A stretch of 64,000 bases of DNA from Cycas panzhihuaensis (lineage: Eukaryota; Cycadophyta): positions 65,045,741-65,109,740 of the forward strand of contig CM041465.1 in the NCBI GenBank assembly GCA_023213395.1. The letters run 5' to 3'. How positions within the stretch are numbered: the first letter of the stretch is position 1; each line of letters starts with the position of its first letter. The notes under the pieces are model-generated. The model searched no databases. It saw only the letters and a program-made list of their open reading frames with translations, and was not told the DNA's origin. The position numbers and the translations under genes are program-made. Positions 43,334-55,500 of the stretch are shown here, piece by piece.

Positions 43334-43684
43334 TATAATAAGTTTGTCCTATTACCCCTTCAATATATAAACTAAGAGCAAGAAAGCCAAAAAATGATGG
43401 AGGTGGATGCAATAGGAGATATGGGTGAAGTACATCATAAACAAACAAAAACACATCATGATGAGCTCTATGAATACTCCTTTCATTAACATAACATAAC
43501 CTTAATAATACATAGAGTGGGGTGTTTTATAGAAAAGGCCCCATCCTCTCCTTATAATATTATATCCACTTACCTTTAAGCTACCTAATCCCCTATTTTC
43601 TTATTATTTAATTCCTTTAATACTAACCTTCACTAACCTTAACCCATACTAACCTAATACCTTATATGATGAAGGATCACCACA
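43334..43684 (-). repeat. B 5' LTR (right copy)
   Basis: This 351-bp partner of 15301-15643 starts TATAATAAG and ends CACCACA. TAAAT (43685-43689) after it is the target duplication. Confidence 0.88.
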
Positions 43685-43689
43685 TAAAT

Positions 43690-43960
43690 ACTAATAAATT
43701 TTATTTAAAGATATCCAAGTATAGCTTTAAGAGAAAAATATTATACTACTTAGGGTATATAATATCTTAGGAAGGGGTAAAGATTAATCTACTTAAGGTA
43801 TAGGCCATTATTAATTAGCTAATTACAAACAATATCTCAAAAGTTTAAGGATTTTTAGGATTTACTTAGTATTGTAAAAAATTCATTAAAGATTATCCTA
43901 TAATTATAAGGCCACTAACATAATTATATAAAAATAATAGATCTAAATAGGAGGAAATAA
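43690..43960 (+). pseudogene. G reverse transcriptase, 3' part
   Basis: The host frame resumes with an NKFYLKISKYSF block (family N-x-x-KCSF) and YYLGYIIS near 43741. A thumb/connection region with GFLGFT near 43850 follows. Stops are frequent but the pattern is unmistakable and collinear with 15300. Confidence 0.85.
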
Positions 43961-44460
43961 CCAATGAAAGTTTTACCACTCTTAAGAAGATGATCACAAC
44001 TACTTTGGTTTTCATAATACCTAATTTTTTGCAATCACTTATAATAGAATCCGATGCTTTAAGAATAAGAGTCAAGGTAACCCTCCAGTAGAATGATCAA
44101 CCAATTGCATGTGAGAATAAGAAGTTAAACATAAGTTAATAAGCTAAGAGTATATACAACAAAGAAATATTGGCTATCTTTTATACCCTAGCTAAATAGC
44201 AATGGTATTTGTTAATAAGCAAGTTTATTGGCAAGATTAATGACCAAAGTCTTAAATACCTTATATTAAAACCTAATCTATCTAAAGAGTAGAAAAAATA
44301 GGTTTATAAAATCTAAAATTATGACCTCAAAATAACGTATAAAAAGGGTAAGAAGAATATCATAGTAGATGCCCTCTCTAAGAAATATGAAGAAGGAGAA
44401 TATTCAATATTATTGATAACTCAACCCACATAGATAGAGGAGTTCTATCAAGTATATACA
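43961..44460 (+). pseudogene. G RNase H
   Basis: FTTLKKMITTTLVFIIPNF near 43971 is followed by IIESDALRIRV near 44042, where the catalytic Asp is retained (family xExDASxxGxGAVL). YNKEILAIFYTLAK near 44157 and NIIVDALSKKYEEGE near 44358 close the domain. Several stops and frameshifts are present. Confidence 0.8.
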
Positions 44461-44499
44461 AGTGATTTAAATCTTATTAGGAGGATTGAACAACATAGG

Positions 44500-45560
44500 G
44501 AAGGGACAACGCAACCATACTAGAAGACTAATGGCAACATCCTCTTATATGAAAGTAGAATATATATCCCTAAATATATAATACTCATGGAGAGGTTACT
44601 TAAGAAATTCCATCAAATGCCACCAGTAGGACATTCTAGGTTTTTAAAAGCTTATGAAATGATGAGATGATTTCTTATTTTGGAAAAGGAATGAAGCAAG
44701 ATATACAAAGATTCATAGTTGAATGTTATACATGTCAAAGATAAAAATTTAAATGCACCCAATACCTTAGACTACTATAACCTCTTTCGATTTCATAATG
44801 AAAATTAGAGGAGATTTCAATGGATTTTATCATTAGCCTATCCAATTCAAAAGGGAAGGATATCATTTTTATAGTTGTACATCACCTCATGAAATATATC
44901 CACTTAACTATATAATCTGGATTCAATACTCTTCAAGTAATAAAGTTACTTATGAAGAACACCTATAAATTCTCTAAGTTCTCTAAGAAGATCATATCTA
45001 ATAGAGATCTCAAGTTTACTAGTAACTTATACAAAGAGATTTTTAAATTTATAGGAATGGAACCTGTTATGAGCACTACATACCATCCTTAAATAAATGG
45101 ATAAATAGAGGTAGTTAGCAAGTGATTAGAAATACATTTATATTATTTTTTAGAGACAATTAGACTAAGTGGTTAAAATAGATTCATCTAGAAAAATATT
45201 AGTATAGTACAACTTATCACACAACAATCCAAATGCCTCCATTCATAACACTATATGGATACCAATTACCCATAGTAAGTGAATATATCTAAGTTATTTG
45301 AGTACCTGCTACCTAAGAATTGATCTAATAATTAAACTAAATATTTAATGAATTAAAGAGCTATTATAATAATGCAAGAAATAGTATGAAATAATAAGTT
45401 GATCAATACCAAATTGAACACTCTTTCTCTATTAGAGATAAGGTGTACGTATGTCTACAACCCTACAAGCATCACTACAATAACAAGGAAAATTTAAACT
45501 CATGTCATAATTCTGCAAACCATACCAAATTGAAAGAAGGTTAGGAGAAGTGGTAAATGC
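44500..45560 (+). pseudogene. G integrase
   Basis: The zinc domain is readable as KKFHQMPPVGHSRFLKAYEM near 44601. The core is heavily shifted; the SMDFI-like block (WRRFQWILS in the other frame) lies near 44815. The C-terminal domain carries DKVYVCLQPYKHHYNNKENL near 45440 and an FHVSxLKKNVG-like trace near 45605. It is the most decayed integrase in the window. Confidence 0.72.
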
Positions 45561-45714
45561 CCTCAACCTAATACTTTAAAGTAGGATTCATAATATTTTC
45601 TACATTTTTAATCTAAAGAAAAATGTAGGCCCTAATATTAGTTCTACAACTAAGTTGTCAATCATAGACAATGAAGGGATGGTTATAGTAGGGCCTTAGA
45701 GTATTATTAAAACA

Positions 45715-45845
45715 TGGTAAAGATAACTTAGATCCTAGATAATAAATAAATACCTAGTTAAATAGAAAGGCTTACTCATAGAAGGGACAATATAAGAGTC
45801 TTGATACTTTATCAATAACCACCCTTAATCTTTATGGGAAAAGCT
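45715..45845 (+). pseudogene. G chromodomain
   Basis: NKYLVK(stop)KGLLIEG near 45748 matches the YLVKWKGxPxEEATWE core of plant chromovirus chromodomains, with the aromatic-cage Trp as a TAG stop. Further conserved spacing follows (E-S, then an N-H-P-x-S-L-W-E end). Chromodomains steer integration to marked heterochromatin, which would fit the repeat-dense surroundings. Confidence 0.7.
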
Positions 45846-46951
45846 CCTTCTTAAACAATTAAGGGCATGTTGTGTTCTGTAACCTAAGAAAATAATGACT
45901 TCAAATAAAATTAAAAGGGATTAAAATAATTAATGTTATATTCATGTAACCTAGGAAAAACATTGACTTTAAACATAATAAAATTTGTTAAAACAATCAA
46001 AGTAAGTCACTATATGAAGGCTTGCTCATTAGATTTTAGAATCATAAGTTTATTTTTTATTTAGGATTTATTCCTCTTGGTACCTTTAGGGTCAAGGATG
46101 GTTTTATTATAATTTTATATTATAATTTGACAATTTTATTTCTATTTTAATTTTAGGTTCATCACAGTTTCCCTCCCTTTCTTATTATTCCCTTATAGGT
46201 TAACAAAATCTTTAAGTAATCTTAAACCATTTATTTAAGGTCTAGTTTTATTATAAACTTATAGTGCAAAAATTACTAACATGCAAATAATTAGATTAGA
46301 AGGTAGAATTTATAGGTCTCTTTTGACAAATTATTAATCTAAATTTGTAAATTTCTCAAATCAATATTTATTTATACTTAATTATTTTTATTAAATTTCA
46401 TTGATTTTTTTTTTCATATATGTATTTTTGGCCTACCACAACTTCCTCTTCTATAACTTCTTTACTAAGTGCACTTAATTTTGTTAACTAATTTCTTAAT
46501 TAGTTAGTTTGGAACTAATCAAGGTATATTTTCTTTTATCTTTATTCTAGAAATTTACTCTTACATCTGACTTCAATCCTTTATACTATAAAATTTGTTG
46601 GTAATAAGTTTCTTGTCTTTATGGTTTAATGTAACTAATAAACCTTGTTCTTATCCTATCTATCTATTAGTTACATTTTAGTTTTCTTTTCCTCTTCTAA
46701 GGCCTTCATTTTTATAATAGTCATGGTATTAATATATTTACAAATTGGTCTCTCCCTCCATCCTACCACTTTTGGATTTTGTATTAAAAAGAATTCTCTT
46801 AAAGCATCTAAACATTAGATTCAAAAGGGTCCTTAAGTCTAATAAATTTGTAACTTAGAAGATGGAAATATAAATCATATCATTATAGTTTAGCTTCATG
46901 TAATACAATATTTAGGTAGCCTTATTGATTTTTTTTAAAATATATATTCTT
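45846..46951. other. Unassigned AT-rich sequence after G
   Basis: G's 3' LTR would be expected here but no match to 11148-13249 was seen. Two adjacent units of about 70 bp share TGTAACCTA(A/G)GAAAA..TTGACTT..AAATAAAATT-like text (near 45880 and 45956). No gene is supported. Confidence 0.35.
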
Positions 46952-46956
46952 ATATT
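46952..46956. repeat. J target-site duplication, left
   Basis: ATATT is repeated perfectly at 63726-63730. Confidence 0.8.
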
Positions 46957-47314
46957 TATTAGAAAATAAACATGTAGCTTTAATGCCATGTTAGAAAATA
47001 AATATACTATGAAAAAATAGTAGATTAATATAATGAATTAATCATAAAGAAATGAAGCATAAAAAAGATTAAGCATGTGCAAGTTAACACAATGAAATGG
47101 AAGAATTGTTAAACTTCAAATTAAAAAGAAGGATGTTATATATACATATAGTATAACTCACCACTTATGAAGGAACCTCATTGGTCAACTTTTTGTGGGC
47201 TAGCACATATTTCTATGTGGTACATAACTTAAGGAGACCTTAAATACAAAATATAAATAAATCTATAGAGAATATGAATAGAGATAATTATATAATTGGG
47301 TATTACATCTAACA
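46957..47314 (-). repeat. J 3' LTR (left copy)
   Basis: It starts TATTAGAAAATAAAC and ends TCTAACA. It shares with the right copy the AAGAGATTAAGCATGTACAAG-like block, the AAGGAGACCTTA block and the ATAATTATxTAATTGG block. Confidence 0.85.
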
Positions 47315-48680
47315 TTTCTCCATTGTAATAGATAATTATATAAAGTGAAATATTACATTAAATGATAAGTGTTGAGTTTTCAAATGAATGTTGGATCATA
47401 AGTTACTATAAAGATATAATTCATTACTAATGTCTATATGAAGAGAACTCCATCTACTAGATCACATGGGTAACTAGTCGTTACGACCACTAGTTAGCTA
47501 AGATATTCTTTTGTGTACATGATACATTCATTTCCAAATTAGCTTCACCCTAGGAACATACTATCCTACGTAGTCAAACAAGTAAGCTAATGAAGAGATA
47601 TATAAGAGTAATTAAAAAGGGTTTCCACCTCTTACCCATATAGGATAATACAGTAACTTCTTTGACTTCAATGGCTAGAAAATAAATGGCCCTAAGGCCT
47701 TACAAAGGTACCATGGCCTCAACTTACCTTTATGGGCTATAAATCATGCCTCTATAAGCTAAAATCATGTCTCTATAGGCTACATCATACCATTATGGGC
47801 TTATAATAATCTCTATGAGTTGAAAAGTCTAGTAATAGCTATCATGAACATGACTAAAAAAGTAAATGTGATAAAAATACAATATGAATGACTTTCTCAA
47901 ATGATAAAATTTAATAATTATTTTTAAAAATATGGGTTCTCTAGAGCCTAAAAATAAGCTTCTATGATAAATTATACATGTTACCTCCCTATTTGGGGTA
48001 TATTATGTTAATAAAATATATAATAAATTATATTAAACATTAAAAAATATATGTATATACTTAAAATAATTGAAGAAATTAAGAAAAATATTTTTTTTTT
48101 GACTTTGAGCTAAAATATCTATATCAAATCAACTCTAAATACTATCAAGTGACCTACCAAAATGAAGATCTCTTAGTTACAATTCTAACACAACTGATGG
48201 GACTAAAAATAGAGACTGTATGCTCAAGTTATAGATAAAATAATGACAAAGACTCTATGAAAATTAATAATAGGAGCTTAGCCCATTTCACTTGCGAGTA
48301 GAAAGTCATGTGGATCTCCATATGACTAGAGATTGAATGGTCTAGTAAATTACATACTTAAAATTTTATAAAATCTAATTTATTTTATTTTTAAAAATAC
48401 AAAAAGATAAAACTCTTTCCTCTATTTTTTTAAGTTTGTCCATACGTAAGAAAGAATAGTCGCATGTATGATTTTTAATGTTTACTAAGAAAACACTATA
48501 AGATCATTATTTTAACCTAACCTAAGATATTAAGGATCAAAAAAATTAGTTTGCCATTTTTAAGTAGGTCTACGATCTTCATGGTAATGGTAACGAGAAG
48601 GCAACATCTATCTTTGTGTTACGTAATGGGAAGCCATCTTTCTTTGTATGTAGATTTATAAGTAGGGGTATTGAGATTAT
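47315..48680 (-). other. J internal region, left part
   Basis: No enzyme motif was found on either strand. It contains degenerate ~21-bp repeats (47727-47823) and a T9-10 run near 48090. On the minus strand a short frame near 48220-48300 stays open, but it matches nothing I know. Confidence 0.4.
47727..47823. repeat. Degenerate ~21-bp tandem repeats in J
   Basis: About five diverged copies of a CCTCTATAGGCTATAAATCATG-like unit are present. Confidence 0.6.
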
Positions 48681-48685
48681 GGATC
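48681..48685. repeat. H target-site duplication, left
   Basis: GGATC here and AGATC at 61717-61721 match at four of five positions. Confidence 0.65.
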
Positions 48686-48921
48686 TATTAAAAGTTACTT
48701 AAATAGTAAATAAAAAGTACTTAAATGATTATTAGTAAGTGATTTTAGCAATAAATACAACTAAGGTTTATAACTCCCTTTGAACTAATTGTAACTGAAA
48801 TATATTAGAGTGACACTTGTCTAACACATCCATATGAGTGACTTAGGTTATATTAAAGATGTATAAATAGAAACTTCCCTTGTTCCTCTTTATTTTCTAA
48901 ATAAAACATTATATCTTGACA
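48686..48921 (-). repeat. H 3' LTR (left copy)
   Basis: It matches 61480-61716, including the CTAGGTTTGTAACTCCCTTTG-like and GTGACTTAGGTTATATTAAA blocks. The minus-strand purine run AAGAGAGGG (48922-48930) adjoins it. Confidence 0.93.
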
Positions 48922-48944
48922 CCCTCTCTTAATATTTTATCCCT

Positions 48945-50290
48945 TTACTCCTATTTTATTTCTAAGGACTTGAAATATGTCCTTTCCTAGTGGCTTTATT
49001 AATATGTCAGCCACTTGATCTCCTATTGGGTAATAGACAAGATCAATCTCCTTATTTTAAACTTTTTTTCAAATAAAATAATGGTGTACTTTGATGTGCT
49101 TAGTTCTAGCATTAAGTACTAGATTCCTAATAAGCTTGATTATGATTTAATTATCACAGTAGTATTATTGTTTACTTTTTAGGCAAATTCAGATCTCTTA
49201 GGAGTTACCTTAACCATATTGCATTAGTGGTTATACTAACTATTGATTTATACTCTACCTTTATAGATGATAAAGTCATTGTTGCTTATTTTTTGCTACT
49301 CTAAGATATTGATGCTGAGCCTAGAAAGAAACCATGTTTGTTGGTTAATTTCCTTTATTCTTTATCTCCTACCCAATATAAATCATAGAATCCTATTAAT
49401 TGGAGAGATTTTTCCTTTAGGAATATTGGCTTCGATTATATTATTTCTTTTAGATATCTTAATATCTTCTTTGTAGCTTTCCAATGTTTTGTTCTAGGTT
49501 TGTGCATGTATCTTAATATCAGACCTACAGAATATAAAATATCAGGTCTAGTTGCTATGAGATAGATGAGGCTACCAACAAGTTGTTTGTACAAGGTGGC
49601 ATCGACATGAGGCTCCTTCTCATCTAAAACTAGATTATAATTTACTTCCATAGGGGTGGAGCATGGATTATATTCTTCCATTTAAAATTTTGTTAATAAG
49701 TCTTTGATGTACTTGCTTTGACATAAGGTGACTGAATTATTCTTTTAATCAACTTGGATTCCCAAGTAATAGTTGAGAATGCCTAGGTTAATCATTTCAA
49801 ACTTACTCTCCAACTGATTTTTTATGTCAGATATTGATTCTTCATCATCACCAATGAGAATCATATCATCAACATACACCACTACTATAGTGATTGTGCC
49901 ATTCTTATTTTTTACATATAGACTTAAGTCTGAGCTATAATTGTGGAAGCCATTTTTGCAAAGATGGTTTTTTAGTTTGGCATGCCATGCATGAGGATCT
50001 TGTTTTAATCCATATAGTGCCTTTTTTAATTTACAAATCAAGTGTTTATATCCTTATTTATTGTAACCCTCAAGTTGTGACATATAGATTTCTTCTTCTA
50101 TTTCACCATTTAGAAAGGCACTTTTGACATCCAATTGATATATCTTCTAGCTTTTTTTAGCTGCTAAAGCTATCACTATTCTTATTTTATAGATCCATTT
50201 ACAATTTACAATTGGTTTATTGGCTAGTAGTTCAACCAATTCCCAAGTTTAATTTTTGGTGGCGGAGTCCAATTTGACATCCATGGCATC
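48945..50290 (-). pseudogene. H reverse transcriptase and RNase H
   Basis: On the minus strand ALYGLKQDPHAWHAKL (near 50000) and VVVYVDDMILIGDD with intact YVDD (49866-49877) identify a copia RT. LNYYLGIQVD closes that open piece (49745-50041). MEEYNPCSTPMEVNYNL, LYKQLVGSLIYLIATRPDILY and KATKKILRYLKEI (49436-49681) follow. The copia RNase H end is readable to 48945 (ARTKHIKVHHYF, DQVADILIKPLGKD). Upstream the ANKPIVNCKWIYKI-like RT start lies near 50190-50240. Confidence 0.92.
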
Positions 50291-50299
50291 TCTCCATTC

Positions 50300-51727
50300 A
50301 GTTTGCTCTTTTGCTTCTATATATGATTGTGGTTCTATGTAGCTTAGTAAGGTTCTATGTTTTTGACTTCTTGTTCTATGAGGAAGTATATCTCCTTGCC
50401 CTTCCTCAATAGTCTTGAGGTACCACTTGGGAACTCTTTTTTCTTTTTTAGCCTTATTATACTTTTTAGGAGATGATTTTACTTCTTCTTTAGTCTTTAA
50501 CTTTTCAAGGGATGATTATTCTTCTTCTGGACTAAAATATTTGTGAGATGCTTGGGGTTAGATAAATTCTTCTAAAATATCTTCTAAATTTATGCCTAAT
50601 TCTTCTTCTATAGGAGTGTCTTGAGAGGCAACTTGAGGTGATTTTTCTATTATTCTAATTTGATTTGTATTTTTTTTATCTTCTTCATTGAATATGACAT
50701 CTTGACTTATATAGATCTTGTTTGTCTTTAGATCTATGCATTTATAGGCTTTGGAGTTCTTCTTATAGCCCACCATAATGTATTCCTAACTTTTTTAGTC
50801 AAACTTTGTTCTTTTTTTGTCTGTCAAGTGAATAAAGGCTTAATAGCCAAATACCTTCAGATGACTCACATTTGGTTTTCTTCTTATCCATGCTTCTTCT
50901 GGTCTGAGAAGGTCTACTACTTTAGTTAATCTTATGTTTAATAGATAACATGCTATGCTTACTACTTTAGCCTAATATAATTTTAGCACCCCTTATTCAT
51001 GTATCATATTATGAGCCATTTCCATAATGGCTCTATTCTTTCTTTCTGTAACCCTATTATATCGGGGTGTATATAGTATTATAAATTGCCTTCATATTCC
51101 ATTGACTTTGTAATATTTTAGAAATTATTTAGAGATATACTCACCTTTACCATTAGATCTTATACATTTAATTTTTACTTCAGCCTCTAGTTTTGTTTTT
51201 ACTTTGAATTCCTTGAATACAACGTATACTTCTAATTTATTATACAAGAAATAGAACCAATTTTTTTTGGTCAAGTCATCTATGAATGTGAGAAAGTACC
51301 TGTAACCATTGATGGAATATGGAGTGAATGGTCCATATATATCTTTGTGAATTAATTCTATTTCTGTTTACCTCACCACTTGCTTTCTTTGAAGGGTAGA
51401 TAGTGTTGTTTTCCTTATTAGTAGCTTTTACATATAAAATTATTAGATGTGATTGATGGTAGGCCACTAACTAACACTTCTATATTCATAGTTTTAAATT
51501 TATCTATAAGAAGGTGTCCATACTTTGAATGCTGCATTTTATCATTATGACTTATAGTAATACATGCTTTTACATCAGGTATAATAAAGTATGAAAGCAA
51601 CCTATATAGGTCATTACTTTCAACTCCTTAAGTAATTACATGGCCATTATTTTTTATATCAAGGATATAATAAAACCCTTCCTCATCAAAAATAGTTCTT
51701 AACCCCTTTTTCCTGATTTGAGAAATA
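50300..51727 (-). pseudogene. H integrase and flanking regions
   Basis: On the minus strand a GAG-pre-integrase block (HSKYGHLLIDKFKTM, VSGLPSI; 51418-51600) leads to the core: FLTFIDDLTKKNW near 51290, IKCIRSNGKGEYIS near 51165 (family RSDNGGEF, Asp lost), TPRYNRVTERKNRA near 51055 (family GVxERxNRT). Then come LRPEEAWIRRKPNVSHLKVFG near 50880 and the C-terminal MVGYKKNSKAYKCID..ISQDVIFNEE (50558-50776), which is copia-specific. An acidic and Lys-rich linker runs to the RT. Several stops are present. Confidence 0.9.
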
Positions 51728-51732
51728 GATAA
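51728..51732. repeat. I target-site duplication, left
   Basis: GATAA is repeated at 59543-59547. The match extends to ATAGATAA on both sides, which leaves the exact LTR end open by three bases. Confidence 0.85.
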
Positions 51733-52094
51733 TAAAGGATGCATAGGTATAGAGTGGGACTACAATGGTGAGCTCATCATGCTTGAGTTTACAAATTTCT
51801 TTGAATTATTGGTGGTGTTAAAAAACACCAAGGAGGTATTCCTACCCCATTTATAGGAAATTTTGGGGAGGCAGCAAGTGCCTCAACCTAACCTGCACAT
51901 TATCCAATAATATTTAAAATAATATTAAAAAATATAATTAAAAATATAAACATGTACCCTCAGAGTAGTGGATCAATATTTGGAGGCTCTAGGTGACTTG
52001 GTGTGCAGCTCTAGGTGCCCTGGGGAGCCCCAAAGGTGGCTTTGAGGGGCTCTAGGTGCACATATTCTAAGGAACATTAGGGGTTATCCCAATA
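51733..52094 (-). repeat. I 3' LTR (left copy)
   Basis: It is 362 bp against 323 bp for the right copy. The left copy has about 39 extra bases between two CTCTAGGTG motifs (near 52010-52060) that the right copy lacks. A minus-strand AGGGGAGAA tract (52095-52103) adjoins it. Confidence 0.92.
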
Positions 52095-52103
52095 TTCTCC
52101 CCT

Positions 52104-53460
52104 ATAATGGCCAATTTAAATGACTCCAAAACTTTCTCTGAATTTCTAGAATTTGACTTTGCCTAAAGCCTTAGTAAATATATCTGTTGTCTAGTCTTCA
52201 GTGCTACAATAGGCCAATTTGATTTCTTCTACTTATACTGGCTCCTGAATGAAATGTTATTGAGTCTTGATGTATTTTATTCTTCCATAGAAGACCAAAT
52301 TCTTTGCCTTGATTATGGATAAGGAAATTGTGTTCTACTTCTTTGTGCTCTATGCTATTGATGTTGATCCCATACTAAATATATAACCTGTTGTAGATTT
52401 TCTGTCATCAACATCGCCTACCCAATCTGAATCTATATAGCTAGTCAAATTAAATTTTAGGGAAGCTTTATAGTATAGCCCATAATCTAGAGTTCCTTTA
52501 AGATATCGAAGGATTCTCTTAGCTGCTTGCCAATGAGAGGTCTTTGGATCTTGCATGAACCTAGATATAATACTAATTGAATGTGTCATATCTAGTTGGG
52601 TGGATGTCAAATATCTCAAATTGCCAATAAGCTATCTGTAGAGTGTTAGATCAACTGAAGTAGAGTCATCTATGTTAGAGAGTTTGATTCATATTTTAGT
52701 TAGGATTTCCAATGGTTTACAGTCTATCATTTTAAACTTTTGTAGTAAGCCCAAGGTGTATTTGCATTGGGAGATGAAAATTCTATTCTTGTCTTTCCAA
52801 ACTTCTAATCCTAGAAAGTAATACATAAGTCTCAAACCTATCATCTCGAATTCATTATACATAGCATCTTTGAATTGATACAACAAGTGGGAGTCATTTC
52901 TAATATATACAAGGTCATCCATATAAAGACCTACAATTAGGATTGAACTTCCCTTGATTTGGATATATAAGTTATGGTTTGCTTAAGATCTTTCAAACCC
53001 TTGATCTTTGAAATATTTATCTATATGAGAATACTAAGCCCTAGGTGCTTGTTTCAATCCATAAGGTGTCTTTTTTAGTTTATACACTTTGTTCTCTTCC
53101 CCCTTAACTTCAAAACTGAGGGATTGAGTAACATAGATATCTTCTTTAATGTAGCCATTGAGGAAGGCACTTTTGACATTCATTTGGTAAACTTTCTAGC
53201 CCATTTGGGCTACTAGGCTCATCATCATTCTAATAGATTTCATCCAAGCAACAGGGGTAAAAGTTTCAATATAGTCTATTCCTTCTTTTTTAGCATACCC
53301 TTTTGCAACTAGTCTAGCCTTAAATTTATCAATGGAGCCATTTGAGAAGAACTTGGTCTTATAAACCCATTTTATACTAATAGTCTTTTCCTTTGGGGGT
53401 AAATCAACTAGCTCCCATGTCTCATTCTTAGTAATGGAGTTATATTCATCTTCCATAGCT
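52104..53460 (-). pseudogene. I reverse transcriptase and RNase H
   Basis: On the minus strand the open piece 53196-53456 carries [30 protein letters not shown] and [34 protein letters not shown] block follows with YMDD at 52914-52925 (both Asp intact), then MYYFLGLEVW. RNase H reads STQLDMTHSISIISRFMQDP, HWQAAKRILRYLKGT and SYIDSDWVGDVDDRKSTTGY (52350-52619) with its catalytic D-S-D. The end (TEDxTTDIFTKALG) is near 52150-52200. Stops are few and this pol is among the best preserved here. Confidence 0.93.
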
Positions 53461-54830
53461 TTTTGCTAACATTCATATCGATTGTCCTCAACAAAGGTTT
53501 GAGGCTTATGAGTTTCCAATACCTTGCTCATTAGGGAAAAGTTAACCCTATGTGAGTGTGTAGATCTTTGAGTATTATCTAAGATATTACCCAAGTCATG
53601 ATTTCAATGAACCCATTTTGGTAAGTATTGTGGTAGAGGTTGAGATGAAGTTTCCCCCGCACTAGGTTCATTAATGCTTGTCCTAGAATCAAGCATAGGA
53701 GGAACATATTTGGTTTTGGAAGATGTATCAAACTTTATTGTAACCTCTTTTTTCTTTTCTTGATTATCTTAATAGTAGGTATCTTCTTGGAACGTAACAT
53801 CTCTGCTTAACATGACTTTTCTTGATTTGGGATCATATACCTTATATGACTTAGAAGTTTCACTATAGCCAAGGAAAATACATTTGACACTATGATCATC
53901 TAGCTTTGATCTTTATTGATTAGGAATGTAAGCATAGCTAAGACATCCAAATACTCTTAGATGATGTATGCTTGGTTTGTAACATGTCCAAGATTCTTCT
54001 AGAGTTTTCCACCTAAGGGCTTTGGTGGAACACCTGTTGAGTAAATAAATATCCATGTGAACTGCTTTAGCCCAAAACTCATGTCCTAAATTCTTATCCT
54101 TAAGCATACACCTAGCCATTTTGATGATAGTGCAATTTTTCCTCTTTGCTATACCATCTTATTATGGGGTACAGGGATTAGTGAATTGTCTTCTAATTCC
54201 ATGGTGTACATAATAATCTTTGAATGTATTAGATGTAAACTCTCCCCCATTATTCTATCTTAGGGATAGAAGTTTGTGTCCACTCTTTTGCTCCATAAAG
54301 GTTTTGAAGTCAATAAAATATTAGAAGGCATCTAATGTATACTTGAAGAAGAACACTCATGTCTTCTTTGTGAAGTCATATATGAATGTGATGAAGTATT
54401 TTGCACCTATTAGTGAAGGAGTATTCATAGGCCCACAAATATCTGTGTACACCAATTGGAGTGGACCTGATGCTCGATGATTATTATTTGTAAAACTTTC
54501 CCTATGGTGTTTACTAAGAAGACACCCTTCGCATAAGTTTTTATTTACCTCAATATGTGGTAAACCATTGACCATGTCCATCTGTTTCATAAGGGCCAAA
54601 CTATTATAGTTGAGATGGCCTAACCTTCTATGCCACAACTCACTATCTAAGTTAGTTGAAGTTCTTAGAGCATATATATCTAAAGAAGTAAGTATAAGTT
54701 TGAACAAGAAATCCTTGGTCATTTTCCCTTTGGCAATGATAGCTTTATTTCTTCTTTTATCTTTTATTACACACTCACCATTGTTAAAAATGACTTTGTA
54801 GTCATATTCCATCATCTACCCTATTAATAG
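53461..54830 (-). pseudogene. I integrase
   Basis: On the minus strand the pre-integrase zinc domain reads LWHRRLGHLNYNSLALM and NLCEGCLLSKHHRESF (H-x3-H and C-x2-C; 54500-54650). The core starts VYTDICGPMNTPSLIGAKYF (catalytic Asp near 54440). Downstream AKAVHMDIYLLNRCSTKAL (53990-54070) and SIHHLRVFGCLSYAYIP (53915-53965) are the copia C-terminal region. An acidic linker leads to RT. The frame breaks at about 54350 and 54130. Confidence 0.9.
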
Positions 54831-54884
54831 TGTGTTTTTCCTTAGAGTTGGGACATACAAGACATCATCTAGATGTCTATATTC

Positions 54885-55500
54885 TCATGTATCCATCATT
54901 AAGGCTATATTACCTCTACTAATCGATTCATGGGAGGTATTATCTCCAAACATAATAGACCCTTTCTTATTTTTATCCAAAATATAAAACAATTCTTCTT
55001 TATGTGTCATATAAGTTAAACATCTAGAATCAATATACCAACTATCATCTTCTTTCTTCTTAGTAGTGAAGCTAAATAGAAATAACCTATTATTATCCTT
55101 TGATTTAGTTGTATTATAGGCATGTCCTCTAGTAGGTAGTTTATGTTTTGAGGAATATTTATCTTCAATATGGCCACTTCTATGGCAATATGTACAATAT
55201 AGAGGATCTCTCCTTCCATAGCTTAAGCTCATGTTTCTTAGATGAGATCGATCAATATTGGAGGATCTCCCCCTTTCCTCATAATATTGGAAAGGATTGT
55301 ATCTTGGTCTATTGTCATTGTAATCTTGATTGGACCTTGAGAATGGAGGGTTACCTTGACAATTTGGATAACAAGTATGGCTTTTAAATGATTTCCTTTG
55401 GTTTGTATGCCTAGGAGGGTTCTCATTATATTAGTGTCCTCCTTGTCTCCTTTGATGAGGGGCTTGATACTTGGGAGGATCTTACCTAGCCTCCCTTCTA
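54885..55500 (-). pseudogene. I zinc knuckle and aspartic protease
   Basis: On the minus strand CTYCHRSGHIEDKYSSKH (about 55155-55200) is a CCHC knuckle whose last Cys is Tyr/Lys. SWYIDSRCLTYMTHKEELF near 55000-55045 is the copia protease site (family DSGCSxHMT) with Arg in place of the active-site Gly. LFGDNTSHESISRGNIAL near 54910-54960 is the flap region. Confidence 0.88.

Larger units (their letters stand above)
15301..43684 (-). mobile_element. B: short non-autonomous LTR element, opened by a LINE
   Basis: LTRs at 15301-15643 and 43334-43684 are clearly homologous along their length and flank a 5-bp target duplication (TACAT 15296-15300, TAAAT 43685-43689, one mismatch). Removing B rejoins G's RT in frame. 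The primer site lies beside the right LTR and a purine tract beside the left one, so B is on the minus strand. B's own internal DNA is only 15644-16399 plus 42509-43333, about 1.6 kb, with no RT. Everything between is LINE E and its nested guests. Confidence 0.88.
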
